From: Erodium maritimum
Taxonomy: Eukaryota > Streptophyta > Magnoliopsida > Geraniales > Geraniaceae
Assembly: GCA_963921825.1 (NCBI GenBank)
Contig: OY997588.1
Span: forward strand, 81,039,043 to 81,103,042
DNA: 64,000 nucleotides
Direction: 5' to 3'
Below, piece after piece: positions 1 through 12,200 of the stretch. Positions within the stretch are counted from its first letter, which is position 1; each line of letters starts with the position of its first letter. Both the position numbers and the translations under genes were made by a program. The notes below the pieces were generated by a model. That model saw only the letters and a program-made list of their open reading frames with translations. It was not told the origin of the DNA and did no database searches.

Positions 1-1203
1 TAACCAATTCACTAATTTAATTTTTCCCGTTTCGTTTGAACTCCGATTGGCTTCAAACTTGCGCCATTAGTTTTTTTTTAAGGGCTTTCAATCAAGATCA
101 GTCATGAATATATTTTGAAGCACGAAAAAAAAAATTCGGGGTTGATTTTTTTTTAAAAAAAATCTGGGTAATTTTTATCAACACTTTGCTCTGGTTTTAT
201 CAACACTTTTACACTGGTTTTATCGCCTCATTTTCCAAAACTGATCATGATTTTATCACCTCATTGCGTACTTTTTATGAACACTAGTTTTATCAACACT
301 AAACACTAGGTTTATCATTCAATTACATGTGTTTTATCACCCCCATCACATGCTTTTTTTTGAAGCACGAAAAATAAAATATTTCGGGGCTGGTTTTTAA
401 AGAAATTATATCTGGGTAGTTTTCATCAACACTTTGCTATGGGTTTATCAACACTTTACACTGGTTTTATCACCTCATTTTCCAAAACTTTATCATGATT
501 TTATCACCTCATCGCGTGCTTTTTATGAACACTAGTTTTATCAACAATAAACACTAGGTTTATCATTCAAATTACGTGTGTTTTATCACCTCCATCACAT
601 GTTTTTTTGAAGTACGAATTTTTTTATATTTCGGGGCTGGTTTTTAAAGAAATTATATCTAGGTAATTTTTATCAACACTTTGCTCTGGGTTGATCAACA
701 CTTTACCCTGGTTTTATCAACACTTTACATTGGTTTTATCACTCCATTCTCCAAAACTGATCATGAATATTATCATCTCATCACGTGCTTTTTATGAACA
801 CTAGTTTTATCAACACTAAACACTAGATTTATCATTGAATTACGTGTGTTTTATCACCCCATCACAACTTTTTTTATCAACGTTAAACTCTAGTGTATCA
901 CACTTATTATCAAAATTGAACACGGCTTTTATCACCTCATTATTTGTTGCTTATCAGCTCATTACATGTTTCTTATCAACATTTAACACTAGTTTGGTAC
1001 TCCGATATAAAACATTTTTAGTGAAGATTTATCAACACTAAACATTATTTTTATCACCTTGATTTATATTTTTATTTTCGTGCTTCAAAATCTATTCATG
1101 ACTGGTCTTGATTTAAAGCTCTTGAAAAAATAAAAATATTGGTGCAAGTTTGAAGTTAATCGGAGTTCAAACGAATCGGGAAATATTAAATTAGTGAATT
1201 GGT
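1..1203. mobile_element. Long-TIR foldback element with internal tandem repeats
   Basis: The first ~125 bases and the last ~125 bases (about 1080-1203) are inverted copies of each other: the left arm starts ACCAATTCACTAATTTAA and the right arm ends with its complement. Between the arms lies AT-rich tandem-repeat DNA with no coding content. Long inverted arms and a non-coding repeat filling fit a non-autonomous Mutator-like or Foldback element. The left end sits at the window edge, so no target duplication can be tested and the true end may lie outside. Confidence 0.6.
115..860. repeat. Three tandem copies of a ~245-bp AT-rich unit
   Basis: The marker TGAAGCACGAAAA recurs at about 115, 361 and 608, followed each time by the same run of TTTATCAACAC and TTTATCACCTCA phrases, so the period is about 245 bp. 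Each unit is itself built of short TTTATCA(A/C)C phrases. A weaker continuation runs to about 1050. No reading frame of note. Confidence 0.8.
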
Positions 1204-1252
1204 GAAGAAAAAAATGGACACTTGTCCACATGACACCATGCTATTACAATTA

Positions 1253-3579
1253 GAGCATGTACAACAGAACGGCCCTGGGTGACGCCCTGGCCCTGAGGCC
1301 CTTGTGCTGACTGGACAAAAGTCAGGGAGTGGAAGTGCAGAAAAGTGGGTGTTCTACAACAGAAAGGACCTCTGAGGCCTTGGGAGTGCAGAACAGTGCT
1401 GACTGGATTATTATTTGATATTTTCCTGTTTTATATAATTCGTTATCAGAAACCGTTTAATTTAGTCATAATTTAAACAATTTTGGAAATAAATAATTGA
1501 TGAAAATCAATAATTAATAAATTCAACACAAATATAAATGAACTTCTAATTTTATTCAACCCCTTTTAATACAACCCAAAACAAAATACAAGTTCAAGAA
1601 TCATCCTCTGTTGGGTCGACATCTGGTGGTGGGGGTTGGCTTCGAAGATCATCAATTTGGGCTTCAAGGCTAGATATGAGTCTTCGCAGTTGGGACTTGC
1701 AAAACTTATGGTCTGCCAAAGCCTCTTCGTCGTAGGAAGATGTATCCGTCCCCACCAGGGCCTTGTAGTTGGCGAGGTTTGCTTCCCACTGTTGGGTTAA
1801 TGCCTGTATCATGCGATACTTTTCTGCATGTTGTTCGCCACGTGAACGTTGAGCCTCAAACCGTGCACGTTCAGCGTCGATTCGTGCACGTTCCAGTTCG
1901 GCGAAGGCAGACATTTGGGCCGTGAGGAAGACCCCCTTCTTTGCGGCCTTCGCTGCCTTCTTCCCTTGCGGTCGGCGAGGGGGACTTGGGGCGGCCTCAG
2001 GGGATGGCGGTGTGTCGCTGAGAGGGACTTGAGTCCCCTCGTAGTTCTCGCTTCCTCCCCATTCTGGTTGTTGGGACTCACCACTGATATGTGTGCCCTC
2101 CTCCCCTGTGCTTGTGGGTGGGGTTGAGCTGTAAGCCCCAGCCTCATCCAACCGTTGTCGTTGTTGGCGTTCTTGACGGCGGACATTTCCCATTGTGCCC
2201 TCGTGGGCAGTGAACTTCGAGACGCCCTCGAGCCTCTCCACCCAATGATCCAGGTCGAACTTTAGTGGGTGGTCTCTCAACACTTTCCCTGCATCCTCCC
2301 ATAGTTGCTTCGCACGTTTCATGTGCTCTGCCTGGTTGGCGCCGCTCGGTTTCTCCTCCTTGGACCTCTTGAAATAGCCGAGGAACCTCTTTGTCTGAGA
2401 GGAACCTCTGCCCCAACGTTTCTTGATAGCTTCCCAGCGTCGATGTGGAATACCTTCCTTGGAGTTGTATTTCTTCGTTACTGCGCACCAGAATGTGGTG
2501 CCGGTTTGAGAGTTTCCTTTGATGGCGTCCTTCGTAGTACTCAACCAGCAAGTTATGAGCCAATGGTCCTCCTGCTTGCTGAATGTCCGGCCCTCCGGGT
2601 CTGGTTCTTGGGGTTGCCCTCGGGGTTGGGCAGGGGCTCGGGCTCGTCGTTGGGAAGGTCCGGTAGAGGATGGTTGGGGGGTGTGTACGTCGGGTAGTGG
2701 GTGCCCCTCGTAGTTGTAGAATTGGGTGGGCATCGAGAACCCTTGCGGGGGCCTCCCAAACGGTGGCGTCTAGTACCCTTGTGGGTACATACCAAACTGT
2801 GATGGCACCTGAAATCCTGGCGCCATTTGATATTGTTGGGGACGGTATTGGCCTATTACAAAAAATTAATACAATAAATTAATTAACAATGCATTAATAA
2901 TATAATAAATTACTAAAAAATTGAATAGAATGCATAAATATAATACATTACTAAAAAATGAATAGAATGCATTAATACAATAAATTAATTAACAAAATTA
3001 CGTTACATAAATAATAAGTTAGCCCTTACCTGAACTCGACCCCGGTTGCGAGTTTGGGGAGTAGTCGCGATTGCCCGTTAGAATGTCTCCGAAACCTCGT
3101 GCCAGTTCGTCCTCGGTGAATCCTACTTCGTCACCAGCTGAATGTACACGAGACCCAGCGTCGCCCGACATTTTTCATGCGAATAATTGAAACGAGAGAG
3201 GAGAATTTGGGAAGATGAGAGTGAAGTTGGAGAGTGAAAGTATAGAGTGGTGTGGAAAAAATGAGAGTGAAGATGGGTATTTATAGGGTTTGATTTTGGT
3301 GATTTTTGAATTAAAAAAAATATATAGCCGTTAGTTGCCGACCGTTGCCAACGGTCGGGCCACGTGGCGCAGCCACAGGCTGCCAGCGCAGCGACGGCGC
3401 GCAGGTAGCGGGAGCGTCCAGCGGCCAGCGAACGGGGCACGCAGAACGCTGAGCGGGGGGCGGGAGCGCGATTTTGGGGAGCGGGCGCGCGTTTTTCGGC
3501 CTCCACAGCGGGACGGCCCGCGTGCCGCGGTCCTCACGCGCGCGGAGTGGGGCGCGGGTCCGACCCGTTGTACATGCTC
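1253..3579 (-). mobile_element. PIF/Harbinger element with only the Myb-like ORF
   Basis: The ends are inverted repeats: GAGCATGTACAAC on the left and GTTGTACATGCTC on the right. They are flanked by a 3-bp TTA target duplication at 1250-1252 and 3580-3582, the TWA duplication of the PIF/Harbinger superfamily. The element is 2,327 bp. It carries the accessory Myb/SANT ORF on the minus strand but no DDE transposase, so it would need transposase from another copy. GC-rich sequence fills 3330-3560 next to the right end. Confidence 0.9.
1594..3171 (-). pseudogene. PIF/Harbinger ORF1, Myb/SANT-like protein, one in-frame stop
   Basis: Two exons on the minus strand. Exon 1 is 3030-3171, starting MSGDAGSRVHSAGDE, with donor GTAAGG at 3029. 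Exon 2 starts at 2852 after TAATAG and runs to 1594; splicing keeps the frame (...SSSG then QYRPQQYQMAPG). A Q/P-rich stretch precedes a SANT/trihelix-like domain (FSKQEDHWLITCWLSTTKDA...GTTFWCAVTKKYN...RRWEAIKKRW) and an E/R-rich helix near the C-terminus. In known Harbinger elements this protein binds DNA and helps bring transposase to the nucleus. One TAG stop follows MYPQGY in exon 2, about 27 codons after the splice; downstream the frame is open for about 390 codons. A start at MPTQFYNYEG (2733) could still give most of the domain. Confidence 0.85.
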
Positions 3580-3582
3580 TTA

Positions 3583-4402
3583 TGCCCTTGTTTGTGTGAG
3601 AATGAATGAAAGTGGCGTGAGTTTGGGTAGAATTGGGATGATGATGTGATATCATGGTGAAAGTTGGATCTTAGATGTGTGTGGCTAGGATTGGTTCTCA
3701 TGGTTCCTATGTTAAAAGTGGTTCTCAATAGATTATCCCTCCCAAGTTGGATAGTGGGTTGATGTGGTTTCGGATGATATTAAGTCAGACACGACCTCTG
3801 TTACAAACATGTATAATGGGTTGGACTGGGCGCCAGTCCCTCTACCTGATCAGTCACCACCACTTCTTCAAGTTAACTTTGACGATGGCCTTCCTCATTA
3901 GGATCCGATGATCGATGGATGTATTGGGACGAAGATTAAACTCATTAAGAAGAAATTTGATGCACACTTAAGTGACTGCTACAAAGGTTCGACTGAGAAG
4001 GGTTTTTGAAAGCGGTTATGAGTCTTCACTACAGTAACGAAGTTCCTTGCACTATCAAGATCACATGATTGTTGTCTCTAGTTTTGCTGTCTTTTTTGCT
4101 TCTTGCCCTGTTCGTTTAGAGTTTAGATCTTGAATGATGTTTTGGATTCATCTCTAGTCCTCGATAAGAGGATCTCTGTTTTAGTGACATTTGAGTTGAT
4201 TTTGATCTACCTCTTCAAGGTCTATAACAAAGACTTGATATAATAAGAGTATCATAACATCAAGCTAGTTTTCTTCAAGGTCTATAATAAAGAGTTGATA
4301 TGATAAGAGTATGATAACATGAAGCTAGCTTTCTTGATAGAAACATAAGCTCATTATTCATTACTTGTGAATCATACCAACTCAATAAAGAAAAAACAAG
4401 AG
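3583..4402. other. Intergenic DNA, possible decayed coding remnant at 3735-4020
   Basis: No gene was recognised. Around 3735-4020 the plus strand reads in a codon-like way (for example NMYNGLDWAPVPLPDQ, then one stop, then KIKLIKKKFDAHLSD), which suggests an old gene or transposon fragment that I cannot name. A ~55-bp near-repeat (CTTGATATAATAAGAGTATCATAACAT... and CTTGATAGAAAC) lies at 4200-4340. The 3' UTR of the IF-1 gene should start just left of 4403. Confidence 0.3.
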
Positions 4403-5387
4403 TCAGTTCCTCCTGCCTCTGTTCTTCCCAGGCTTGGTCTTTGGAAGGTCTCTTCTCTCCGGGTCATCCTTGGTGGTTCTGTAAGTTATGCGACCCTTGG
4501 TGGAATCGTATTGACTCATTTCAATCCTAACTTTATCACCTGGCAATATCTGTATCGATCTTTGCCTGATCTTCCCGGAGACATAGCCTACAATCACATT
4601 CCCATTCTCCAGGGACACCAAATACATTCCATTGGATACTGATTCGGTAATTACACCCTCCAGCACAGATTTATCTGTCGTCACTCCAGATTGCTGATGG
4701 CAAATCAAATTACTACCTCCACCATTCCTTAGGACAACCTATGATAACAAATGCATCCATAAATAAGAGTTACAATCAAAGATTCACTTCTCAATTCAAT
4801 CTTAATATACAGATTATCACAGCTATACATGTTATGCGGGTAGCTCACTCAATTGGGTAATTAACTGTTGTTGCAAATTATAATTCCAAATGAGAGAAAA
4901 CAAATGCATCATAAGAGTTACAATCAAAGATTGAACTTTTCAATACAATCATAATATACAGATTCTCACAGCTATACTATACATGTTATGCAAGTAGCTC
5001 ACTCAATTGGGTAATTTACTGTTGCAAATTATAATTCCAAATGAGAGAAAACAAATGCATCATAATCAAAGATTTAACTTTTCAATACAATCATAATATA
5101 CAATCATATTATACATGTGATGCAAGTAGCTCACTCAATTGGGTAATTAATTGTTATTGCAGATTATAATTCCAAATGAGAGAAAAGCCAGTTAATTTTA
5201 TGAAAAGAAAAGAGGAAGGTACCTTGTTGGGGGATGGAAAGAAACAAGAGTTGGGAGAGGGATTAAAGAGGAGAGGAGAGTGATGGGGGCTTGAACAACT
5301 AGTAGAAGAAGAGAGCAAGGAGAAAGCTGAGCTTATCAGAATCCTTGCCATGTTGCTGTTGTCTGTTGGAGTAAACCCTACACCCAT
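4403..5387 (-). CDS. infA: Translation initiation factor IF-1, plastid, nuclear-encoded
   Basis: Two exons, complement(4403-4738, 5223-5387). Exon 1 ends ...FFPSPNK at donor GTACCT; exon 2 starts [10 protein letters not shown] after a CATAG acceptor, phase 0. The full reading is about 166 aa. The N-terminal ~65 residues are rich in Ser and lack acids ([15 protein letters not shown]), as expected of a plastid transit peptide. The rest is the S1/OB-fold of IF-1: [19 protein letters not shown], then [29 protein letters not shown] and KGRITYR, which match the family motif order. IF-1 sits in the A site of the plastid 30S subunit during initiation. In most angiosperms the plastid infA is lost and the gene is nuclear, as here. 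An inner ATG at 5351 (MARILISS) has the better context (AACATGG) and looks like a more usual transit peptide start; then the protein is 154 aa. The intron holds tandem repeats. Confidence 0.9.
4747..5184. repeat. Three ~145-bp tandem repeats filling the IF-1 intron
   Basis: Units start with ACAAATGCATC at about 4747, 4900 and 5051 and end with ATTCCAAATGAGAGAAA at about 4899, 5050 and 5184. Each holds the shared phrase TAGCTCACTCAATTGGGTAA. The third copy abuts the donor side of the intron. Copies differ by small indels, so the array is not brand new. It makes up nearly the whole intron. Confidence 0.9.
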
Positions 5388-6283
5388 TCCTCAAGTCTGA
5401 AGATGGAGATGATGATGAACAAGGAGATAGAGATGTGTGGCTGTGAGTGTGACAACGTCACTACTACTACCTGCCTGCCCATTGGGCCTATACATCACCA
5501 TTTACTTTATCATCATTATAATCTTCTCTTCGAAAATCATAATAATAATAATAAAAAAGTTTTAGGATACTTACTTTTTGTAACTTATCAACCATTATTT
5601 GTATAACAGTTAGAATTTTATTGTACTTTCTACAACTTTGTTTCAAAACAACGAGTTATCATTAAATATTTAAATTTAAATAAAATAATAATAATTAAAA
5701 AAATCCAAAAATTTACATTCTTGATTTTCTTCTTCCGAAAACAGAGAGAATAATGAATTGTCATTTTTCCTATTTCAAATGCATTCAGTCCATAGATCAA
5801 AACACAATTTGTTCAGATATGATTCTACCAAATTGAAGACAATAAAAATATTAAAAACATATTGATTGTATGAAAACATATGCATTAATAATTTGACTTA
5901 TTACACAATGGTTAAGTCAACAAATTAACAAGTAAAACCAAAAGAGGGTCGAGACCAAGAAGATGTATACCAAATAGTTAATTCCTACAGAGTCCAGTTG
6001 CCATTGTCTGGACACAAACTTACAGTCACTAATCTCAACTTGATCTGTACCAACTTGTCTCAGCCAACCGAATAGTTTCTTCTTCTGAATTGTGATTATA
6101 AGTTATAACCGTATTGTTTCGCACATCCAAAACTCCATTATCAGAAACTTGTGGTAAAGTACAAAGATCACTCATTGTGGTGATGTAGTAATTCTCTTCA
6201 TCTGTAAAATTTTATTTTACAGTTTATTTGTTTCTTTTGCCAATTTCTATGTTGCTGCAAGATAAACCAATTGATTCTTATGA
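5388..6283. other. Intergenic: IF-1 promoter side and CNNM-like gene 3' side
   Basis: Both neighbours are on the minus strand, so the right end of this gap holds the 3' UTR of the CNNM-like gene and the left end the 5' UTR and promoter of IF-1. The sequence is AT-rich (5600-5900 most so) with a short GAT/GAA-rich stretch at 5400. I see no further gene, RNA gene or clear transposon end here. Confidence 0.5.
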
Positions 6284-9200
6284 CTAATGTTCTCTTTTAA
6301 CATCGTAATGGTTTTCCTGTTCAGTAGCGTCGAATAGATCGTCATCATCACCACCACCGGGTCTCTTCTGATGCTCGTCACCATCATCGTCTGAGTCATT
6401 AGTCCACGTCCTCTTCATGATCTTGGGGATCATACGACCCACCTCTTTCACATCTGATGTTGCTACACCATTGCTTATCCGTTCAAACCGAACAGCACTC
6501 ACCTTTCTTGCATTTCCTGCTAATATCTGCACATATCACACCATTTTTTACACAGCTATACATAACTATTTCAACAACAATTTACTCACAATCCTTGAGC
6601 TTACTTATAGGAACATGAAAAATAAATTCATAGAGCAAACACATGCTCGTTTGACAACACAAATAGCTCACCTCTAATTTATAAACTTGATGTTTTTCTT
6701 CTTTAGCTTCTTTTCGGTCAGAATCAGATTCCCTGTCTTGATCATTTTCATCTTGATCTGCCTTTTCCAGAACCACTTTGACGCTCTCACCAGTCCTTGG
6801 GATATACCCAAATGCCTCGCATATGAAACCCGATACCGTCTCATATTGATGGCCCTGTCACAAACAGAGTAATGAGAGTGAACACAAGTTAGTTTATACA
6901 TACAGTAGATTTAAGTAAGATCAACTTCATCTACATTTTCTATTATACTTAAACAGGAGAATGTTCCAACCAGTCCTAAAGATATGTTTATTCTCAAAAC
7001 ACTCGGATGCATTTGAATAATTATTTTCTGCTTGGGAATGGAGACGTGATTGATATTCTCATTTTTGAAGTTTGATCAAAATGAACTCAATTCAGATTCT
7101 TTTCCTCTTTTTCTCTTTCCCATTTCATTGAAACTTTGATACCATATCCATGCTCCTCTTGAAAAACTACATGAGATCGACTGCAAAATCATCCTAAATG
7201 GAGATCCGATGACAAAGTTACAAACTTTTTCTTTATGTTTGTCTAATTTTAGCGAAAACGTGATGAACGGGAATACCTCTGGCATCTTGATATCGAGATC
7301 TTCAGAGAGTTGATCAATAGATGTATTAGCATCAACATCATATATTCCCTCAGCTCGCATTACAACATACCCAGTTTTCTTCTGGATTTCCTCCTTCACA
7401 GAAAACAAAACAAATATTTGAAGCCTACATTTTAATTGAAAACGTAGACATAAGGGTATTATCAAGAAAAGGAAATGCAACAAAAAATTATTTTCCTCGT
7501 TAACAGATGCAAGTGGCAATAACTGATACATGTTTGGTGTATCAATTTAGTATAATTAATACCCTACAAGGATCTTTCAAGAATTTAGAGCTTTATTAAG
7601 GCTGGATAAAGAACAGTTGTGCAGCACACAATCAGTTGGTACTTTTGATTTTATAAGATAATATATCCAAATCTTGTAAACTATATTATATTTTGCAATG
7701 CACAAACTATTAATGAATCTTACTTTTGAATCGTTTTCATCAAAGATTTCACCAACAATTTCCTCCACCACATCTTCCAGGGTTACTATCTGCCTCATCC
7801 AGAAAGATACAGAAAAAAAAAGAATTAGGGGCACAGATTAGAAATTAAATAAAAAGATGAAATGCAAAATGAGAGACTAAGGTTGTTAGCGGATCCTACA
7901 TACCCTTTTTTACTATTGAAGTTATACAAGTGTGCCACAAGGAATCAATAATCATGCAATTGATAGAGTCTCACATTTCAAAAGTGGAGAAACAAAGACA
8001 AATAAACTGGCAATATCCTTTTAAAATCATGAAAGTTGCTATAGTTGTCATTCAGTTATTCAAAAGGTTGGCAGGAGGTGTGGGGGTTAGGTTACGAGGG
8101 GTTTGAATAAGATTTACTGCTTCATTGTTGATAAAAAAGGGGGTTAGTTGCCAAAAGTTACCCTTACGCATTGTCCACTTGCAAAAACTACAGTATGTAT
8201 TGTCCACGCTTTTAAACTACACTATCTTTTGACCACACCATTAAACTACCCTTATGTATTGTCCACTTGCGAAACTACTACCCTTATGTATTGGCCACAT
8301 CCCTGATTTTAACGGAATATTCCAAATTTTGTCAGTAAACAACCGTGGTCAAAAGATAGTGTAGTTTAAAAGTGCGGACAATACATAATGTAGTTTTTTG
8401 CAAGTGGGCAATACATGAGTAACTTTTGGCAATTAACCCTAAAAAATAGGGGTAACTGCATAAACTTGCAGTAAACTGCGCTCATTTTGCAAATACTACT
8501 GGTGAACTATTTTTTTTGCAAAATACACCCCCCTATAAAAATCCGTCTACAAATCCACTAACGGGTTAATTCTTTTTTTTTACAAAAAGTCGAAAGTAAC
8601 TATGCAGAAGTGTTTATATCCGGGTTCCAAATTGTGAAATGCATATACATGAGGGTTACAAAATGCAATTCATGTATAATGTAAAAGGAAAAACCGTCAG
8701 TTCCAAAAAATTGAAGTCACATGACTTATTTCTGTTAAAGATTACGGATTTGTAGGAAAATAGTTCGGGATGTTTTTTGCAAAAAAAAATCGCCAATAGT
8801 ACTTGCAGAACTTGCGTTAGAAAAACGTAACAGGGAGAAACTGTGATGAATGTTCAGAATGAATGATCTGGGCAGTTCTTCGTGGATTCAATAGATTTGT
8901 GGGCAGTACATAATGCATTCTAAAGTTGTGTGGGCAATTCATAATGCATTCTATAGTTGTGTGGGAAATACTTCAGGGTAGTTTTTGACAATTAACCTGT
9001 TACATTTTTCTAACGGAAGTCGGTGGACAAAACTTTAGGTATGTTTTCGTTTGTGGACAATACTTTAGGGTAGTTTTTGACAATTAACCCTTTTAGCAAT
9101 TAACCCTTGTTTTTTTATCCAATAAAAGGCCTATGATGAGCATTCATTGAACTGTAGCTGCTACTTCCAACTTTCCAAGAGGTTCCTATTACCTTTACAT

Positions 9201-12200
9201 CAGACTTTGAATTCATGGCTAAAGGAACCTAAAAATTGTTTAACATAGAGTACACATGATCTTTGAACTGGCAATTAACTCAGAATGAAGATATAAATTG
9301 GAATAAAGTTGTTTTATCGGGTACAAGAAAAAAGAAGCAGAGTTCTGGATGTACGTACTCCTATAGTTCCACCATATTCGTTCAGAACAACCGCCATGTG
9401 AACCTTCCTTATGCGAAATTCCCTGAGAAGGTTCCAGACTGACATTGAATCTGCAAAATCAATAACATGGTTGTTCATCCTGACTTATGGGACAAAGCAG
9501 ATAAATAGTGATTCAACACATTATCAAATCTACAAAAGAACTGAACTTCAGGTCATCTGGTAGTATAATAATTTGAAGTTCGGTGATTTTTTGACATAAC
9601 TACTAACTGATGAATAAGAAACATTCTTTGCCTCAGACCACATATTGAATAAGCTGGTCTTTAGCTAAAAGCCTAAAACTATCAGTAACATTAGTTTCTT
9701 AATTAGCCGTCCAACAGATGCACGCTATCAAAATTTGGACCACTGATGGCAAGAAACAGGGTAGCAAACGTTTGATAAGCACATATCTTCAAAGTCTAAG
9801 CATTCAAAATAGTAGAATAAAAGACCATGAAACTGCAATGCATATCAAGTTCATAGCAAACCATCAAAAATCTTAAACTGACACCGAAGTTAGGCATTAC
9901 CAGGCACAAAATACGCAGGTTTATGAGCCATATCTCCCACACTGGTGCTTTCTAGCAACTCGCCCTTCAAAATCAAACATATATTACACTTTGAGTCTGT
10001 TGCACACAATTTCCGAACATAACAGATATAGATTTGTAGCAAGAGGATTGCAATTGATCTGACCTTTGGAACATAATCCAAGAGATCCATTGCATATGCA
10101 ATACCCACTATATTGTCAACGCGCTGCTCAAATACGGGCACCCTATAAACATTCCAACAAATCACTGCATTGCATGTCAGAATAACAACCAGATTGACAA
10201 CAGTATAGGACTTAAAACTAACCTAGAATACTGATGAGTAACCCAAAGATCGTGGAAATCAACAAGGGTTGCACTGGCATCAATTGCGACTACGTCAACA
10301 AGAGGTGTCATCACTTCTCTTACATGTGTATCTTTTATCTCTAAGACATTTTCGATCATATCCTGCATGGACAGTCACAGGAACAAACATTTTCGATCAT
10401 ATTCAGAAGCATAACCAAGAAACAAACTGTTGAAGCTTAATTCAACAAAATAATATAGTAGCAAATAAAAGAAACACAGCCTAGACACATAGATCAGAGA
10501 GAGGAAAAGATCAAGGGCATATCAAGTGGGGTAACACCACATACTGATAAATGCTATGGATGGATGGTTATAAGGTGACTTCAGCAGGAAAATCTCCGAT
10601 CTCTTATCTTAGAGTGCATATACACAGAGCTTAGTACTGCTACCTTTTTGCTCTGGTTAATGTGACTCAACCAACAAATCCCAAACATATCTAATGAGAG
10701 CTGTAGTGCTCTCGTACATGGTACATCAGGAGTTAACTTCAAAGCAGATACATAAATGCTCAAGCTTGTATCATAGCTCTAAATGGCTCTTCATCCCAAA
10801 ACTCTCCTTGTAAAATTTTATAGCTTTAATTGACATCCATTGGCTTTGTACTATATTTAGTAATCAGTTGTGGTAAGAATGTAACATCATTGATGATGCA
10901 ACAGTTCCGATCTCTAGCCCAATCAACCATTGATAAACAAGAAACAGATACATAAGGAGTTAGTTTCAAAAAAGATACATAAATGCCCATGTTTATATCA
11001 TAACTCTAAAGGGCTCTCCATCCAAAACTTCCCCTTGAGAAATTTTCTAGCTTTACATGACACTCAATAGCTTTGTAGGTCACTTAGTAATCACTTCTTA
11101 AAGAAAGTTGTTAACTTATTCATGAGGCAAAAGTTCTGATCTGCAGTTCAATCGACCATAGATAACAAAAAAATAGAAAAAGATTGCCTTCAGTGCAAAT
11201 CTTGAATACGCAATCACAACAAGAGATTGCCTTAAAGAGCCACCTAAATGCCATTGAAGTAGCCCCCATCATTCTCACCACCGTCTTAGCTAGGAGCATC
11301 AATTCATCAGCTTTGGAGCCCCTTTGATCCTATAGCCCTCTATATGCCTCCTTGAATGAACTTATTCTTACCTTGTTGATAGAAAGGCGCCCCGGGCACG
11401 AGGCTCCAACCTTTGTGGGGACCGGGGAGGGACTTCTTTAAGTTTACAACCTATCTCGTGCTTGCATAGAAGTTGTTTTAGGACTTGAAACCGTGGCTTC
11501 CAAGTCCAAAGAGCCTATATGTACCTTGTTGATAAAAGTTATATAGAAATTTAAAATAGTACATCATAAATTTCGTTTTTTCTTTGAAATTATCATTAGA
11601 TATTATTCTAATTTGAAATGGTGCACCATTTTGGTCCACTTTTTATTCTCAGCAAGAAAAACAAAATGCTTACATAAACGGTACCAACTGTGCTGCATCC
11701 TAGATGCCACTAATTTTAATACAATTATTAATGCTAATCAATCATGTATTCGTAACCTGAACAGCATAGATCATGTTTCTTGACAAATAATATTCAGAAA
11801 TTGCACCATGTGGCCTATATATATCCAACGTCAACAAATGAATAAAAAAAGATGGCAATAAAAGGAAAATATTGCTTTACCTGTTCTTCCTCCTCTATTG
11901 CTCCACTGAGTTCTGCCCCTCGTAACATTAGCTTCAACTCATCTTCAGTAACATAGGGCTCGCTACATATAAAAGATTTATAAAGTCAATAGAAACATTT
12001 AAAAGCATTTTCACGCATAGGCAAGAAGCACAACATTAACTTCTAGTTGAATGTTTTAGCAAACTTATGTTTATGCAATAATAAATTGTCACATAAAGTG
12101 ATTCCATCATATTATCTATGAAGAATTAGATCTTTGTTGCTTGCCATGAGCGGTATTCTAAAAATTGGTCCAGACGGCATCCAGGCAGGGATTTTTACAA

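Noticed and set aside
835-1041. 68-codon frame
   Set aside because: It lies in the tandem-repeat core of the foldback element and reflects repeat phrases only.
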